A stretch of 5,122 bases of DNA from Clostridiales bacterium (lineage in GTDB: Bacteria > Bacillota > Peptococcia > DRI-13 > UBA5745): assembly GCA_009776595.1 (NCBI GenBank), contig WRNN01000068.1, positions 2,224 through 7,345 of the forward strand, in the 5' to 3' direction. The position numbers and the translations under genes are program-made. The number at the start of each line of letters is the position of its first letter. The first letter of the stretch is position 1. This document shows positions 4,921 through 5,122 of the stretch, in pieces. The notes beneath the pieces are model-generated. The model saw only the letters and a program-made list of their open reading frames with translations. It made no database searches and was not told the DNA's origin.

Positions 4921-5122
4921 GTGGGGCGATTAGACGGAAAAGTAGCCGTGATCACAGGCGGAAACGGCAGTATAGGCGCAGCGGCGGCACAGGCTTTTCT
5001 CCGGGAGGGCGCAAAAGTCGTCATAGCGGACAGGCAAATCGAGGGCGCAGAGGATGTGGCTGCAGCGACAGGCGCTTCAGCGGATTTATGGATGGTGCAG
5101 CAGGTGGACGCGGCGGACAAGG
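4921..5122 (+). CDS. Short-chain dehydrogenase/reductase, N-terminal 67 residues (runs off the right edge)
   Basis: An NAD(P)-dependent oxidoreductase of the SDR family, cytosolic, substrate unknown. The opening GRLDGKVAVITGGNGSIG carries the dinucleotide-binding motif TGGNGSIG (residues 12-19), a variant of TGxxxGIG with Ser in place of the second-last Gly. The β2 end VVIADR places Asp37 where NAD(H)-preferring members bind the adenine ribose, so NAD is the likelier cofactor. Asp63 in QQVDAAD fits the adenine-contacting Asp. The catalytic Ser-Tyr-Lys lies beyond the window. The GTG start is set by AGGAGGT. The gene begins within about 30 bases of the transposase remnant on the opposite strand, so its original promoter was probably replaced or removed by that insertion. 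Confidence 0.92.
   Translation, partial: MGRLDGKVAVITGGNGSIGAAAAQAFLREGAKVVIADRQIEGAEDVAAATGASADLWMVQQVDAADK

Noticed and set aside
4848..5120. Minus-strand open frame opposite the SDR gene
   Set aside because: It is antisense to the Rossmann-fold coding sequence and is Ala/Ser/Pro-rich, as expected for a shadow frame.

Overview
The window looks like a gene-poor, rearranged accessory stretch from an anaerobic Firmicute, most likely of the Clostridia. The reasons are the strong AGGAGG-type ribosome binding sites, a secreted protein with a copper-amine-oxidase-like stalk domain, IS21 and IS1634 transposase types typical of that group, and an AlbA_2 protein with Gly-Gly-Val-Asn linker repeats. 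This assignment rests on recalled family resemblance only; no search was run.

Left part (1-1323). An aldo/keto reductase gene runs off the left edge on the minus strand. Upstream of it, on the same strand, is a compact AlbA_2 plus winged-helix protein that lacks the ATPase-like core I would expect in this family and carries a 69-bp tract of 12- and 9-bp repeats. A good rho-independent terminator on the plus strand (1287-1323) follows, with no convincing plus-strand gene in front of it. After that come about 300 bases of non-coding DNA that become very AT-rich.

Middle part (1627-3942, plus strand). The left end of an IS21-family element, with its tandem terminal repeats, runs into the first ~64 codons of its transposase IstA. 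The frame then continues without a stop into what looks like the C-terminal, toxin-binding tail of a RelB-type antitoxin. The intact RelE/ParE-type toxin gene follows with a 35-nt overlap. A deletion after IS insertion thus seems to have replaced the antitoxin's DNA-binding half with a transposase helix-turn-helix. This is the most interesting object in the window. Next is a 533-residue exported protein with a stalk domain and a C-terminal DUF1266 domain, 39 nt after the toxin and possibly co-transcribed with it.

Right part (3913-5122). On the minus strand lie a broken Nudix hydrolase gene with a likely frameshift at the end of the Nudix box, and an IS1634-like transposase remnant with an in-frame internal deletion that removes most of the catalytic domain. 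A short-chain dehydrogenase/reductase gene then starts on the plus strand directly at the edge of the transposase remnant, perhaps using an extended -10 promoter located inside it, and runs off the right edge.

Overall the window is a mosaic of scars: at least three junctions (near 1955, 4493 and 4890) join unrelated or internally deleted sequences. The aldo/keto reductase, toxin, stalk/DUF1266 protein and SDR look intact as far as visible. No single pathway links them.
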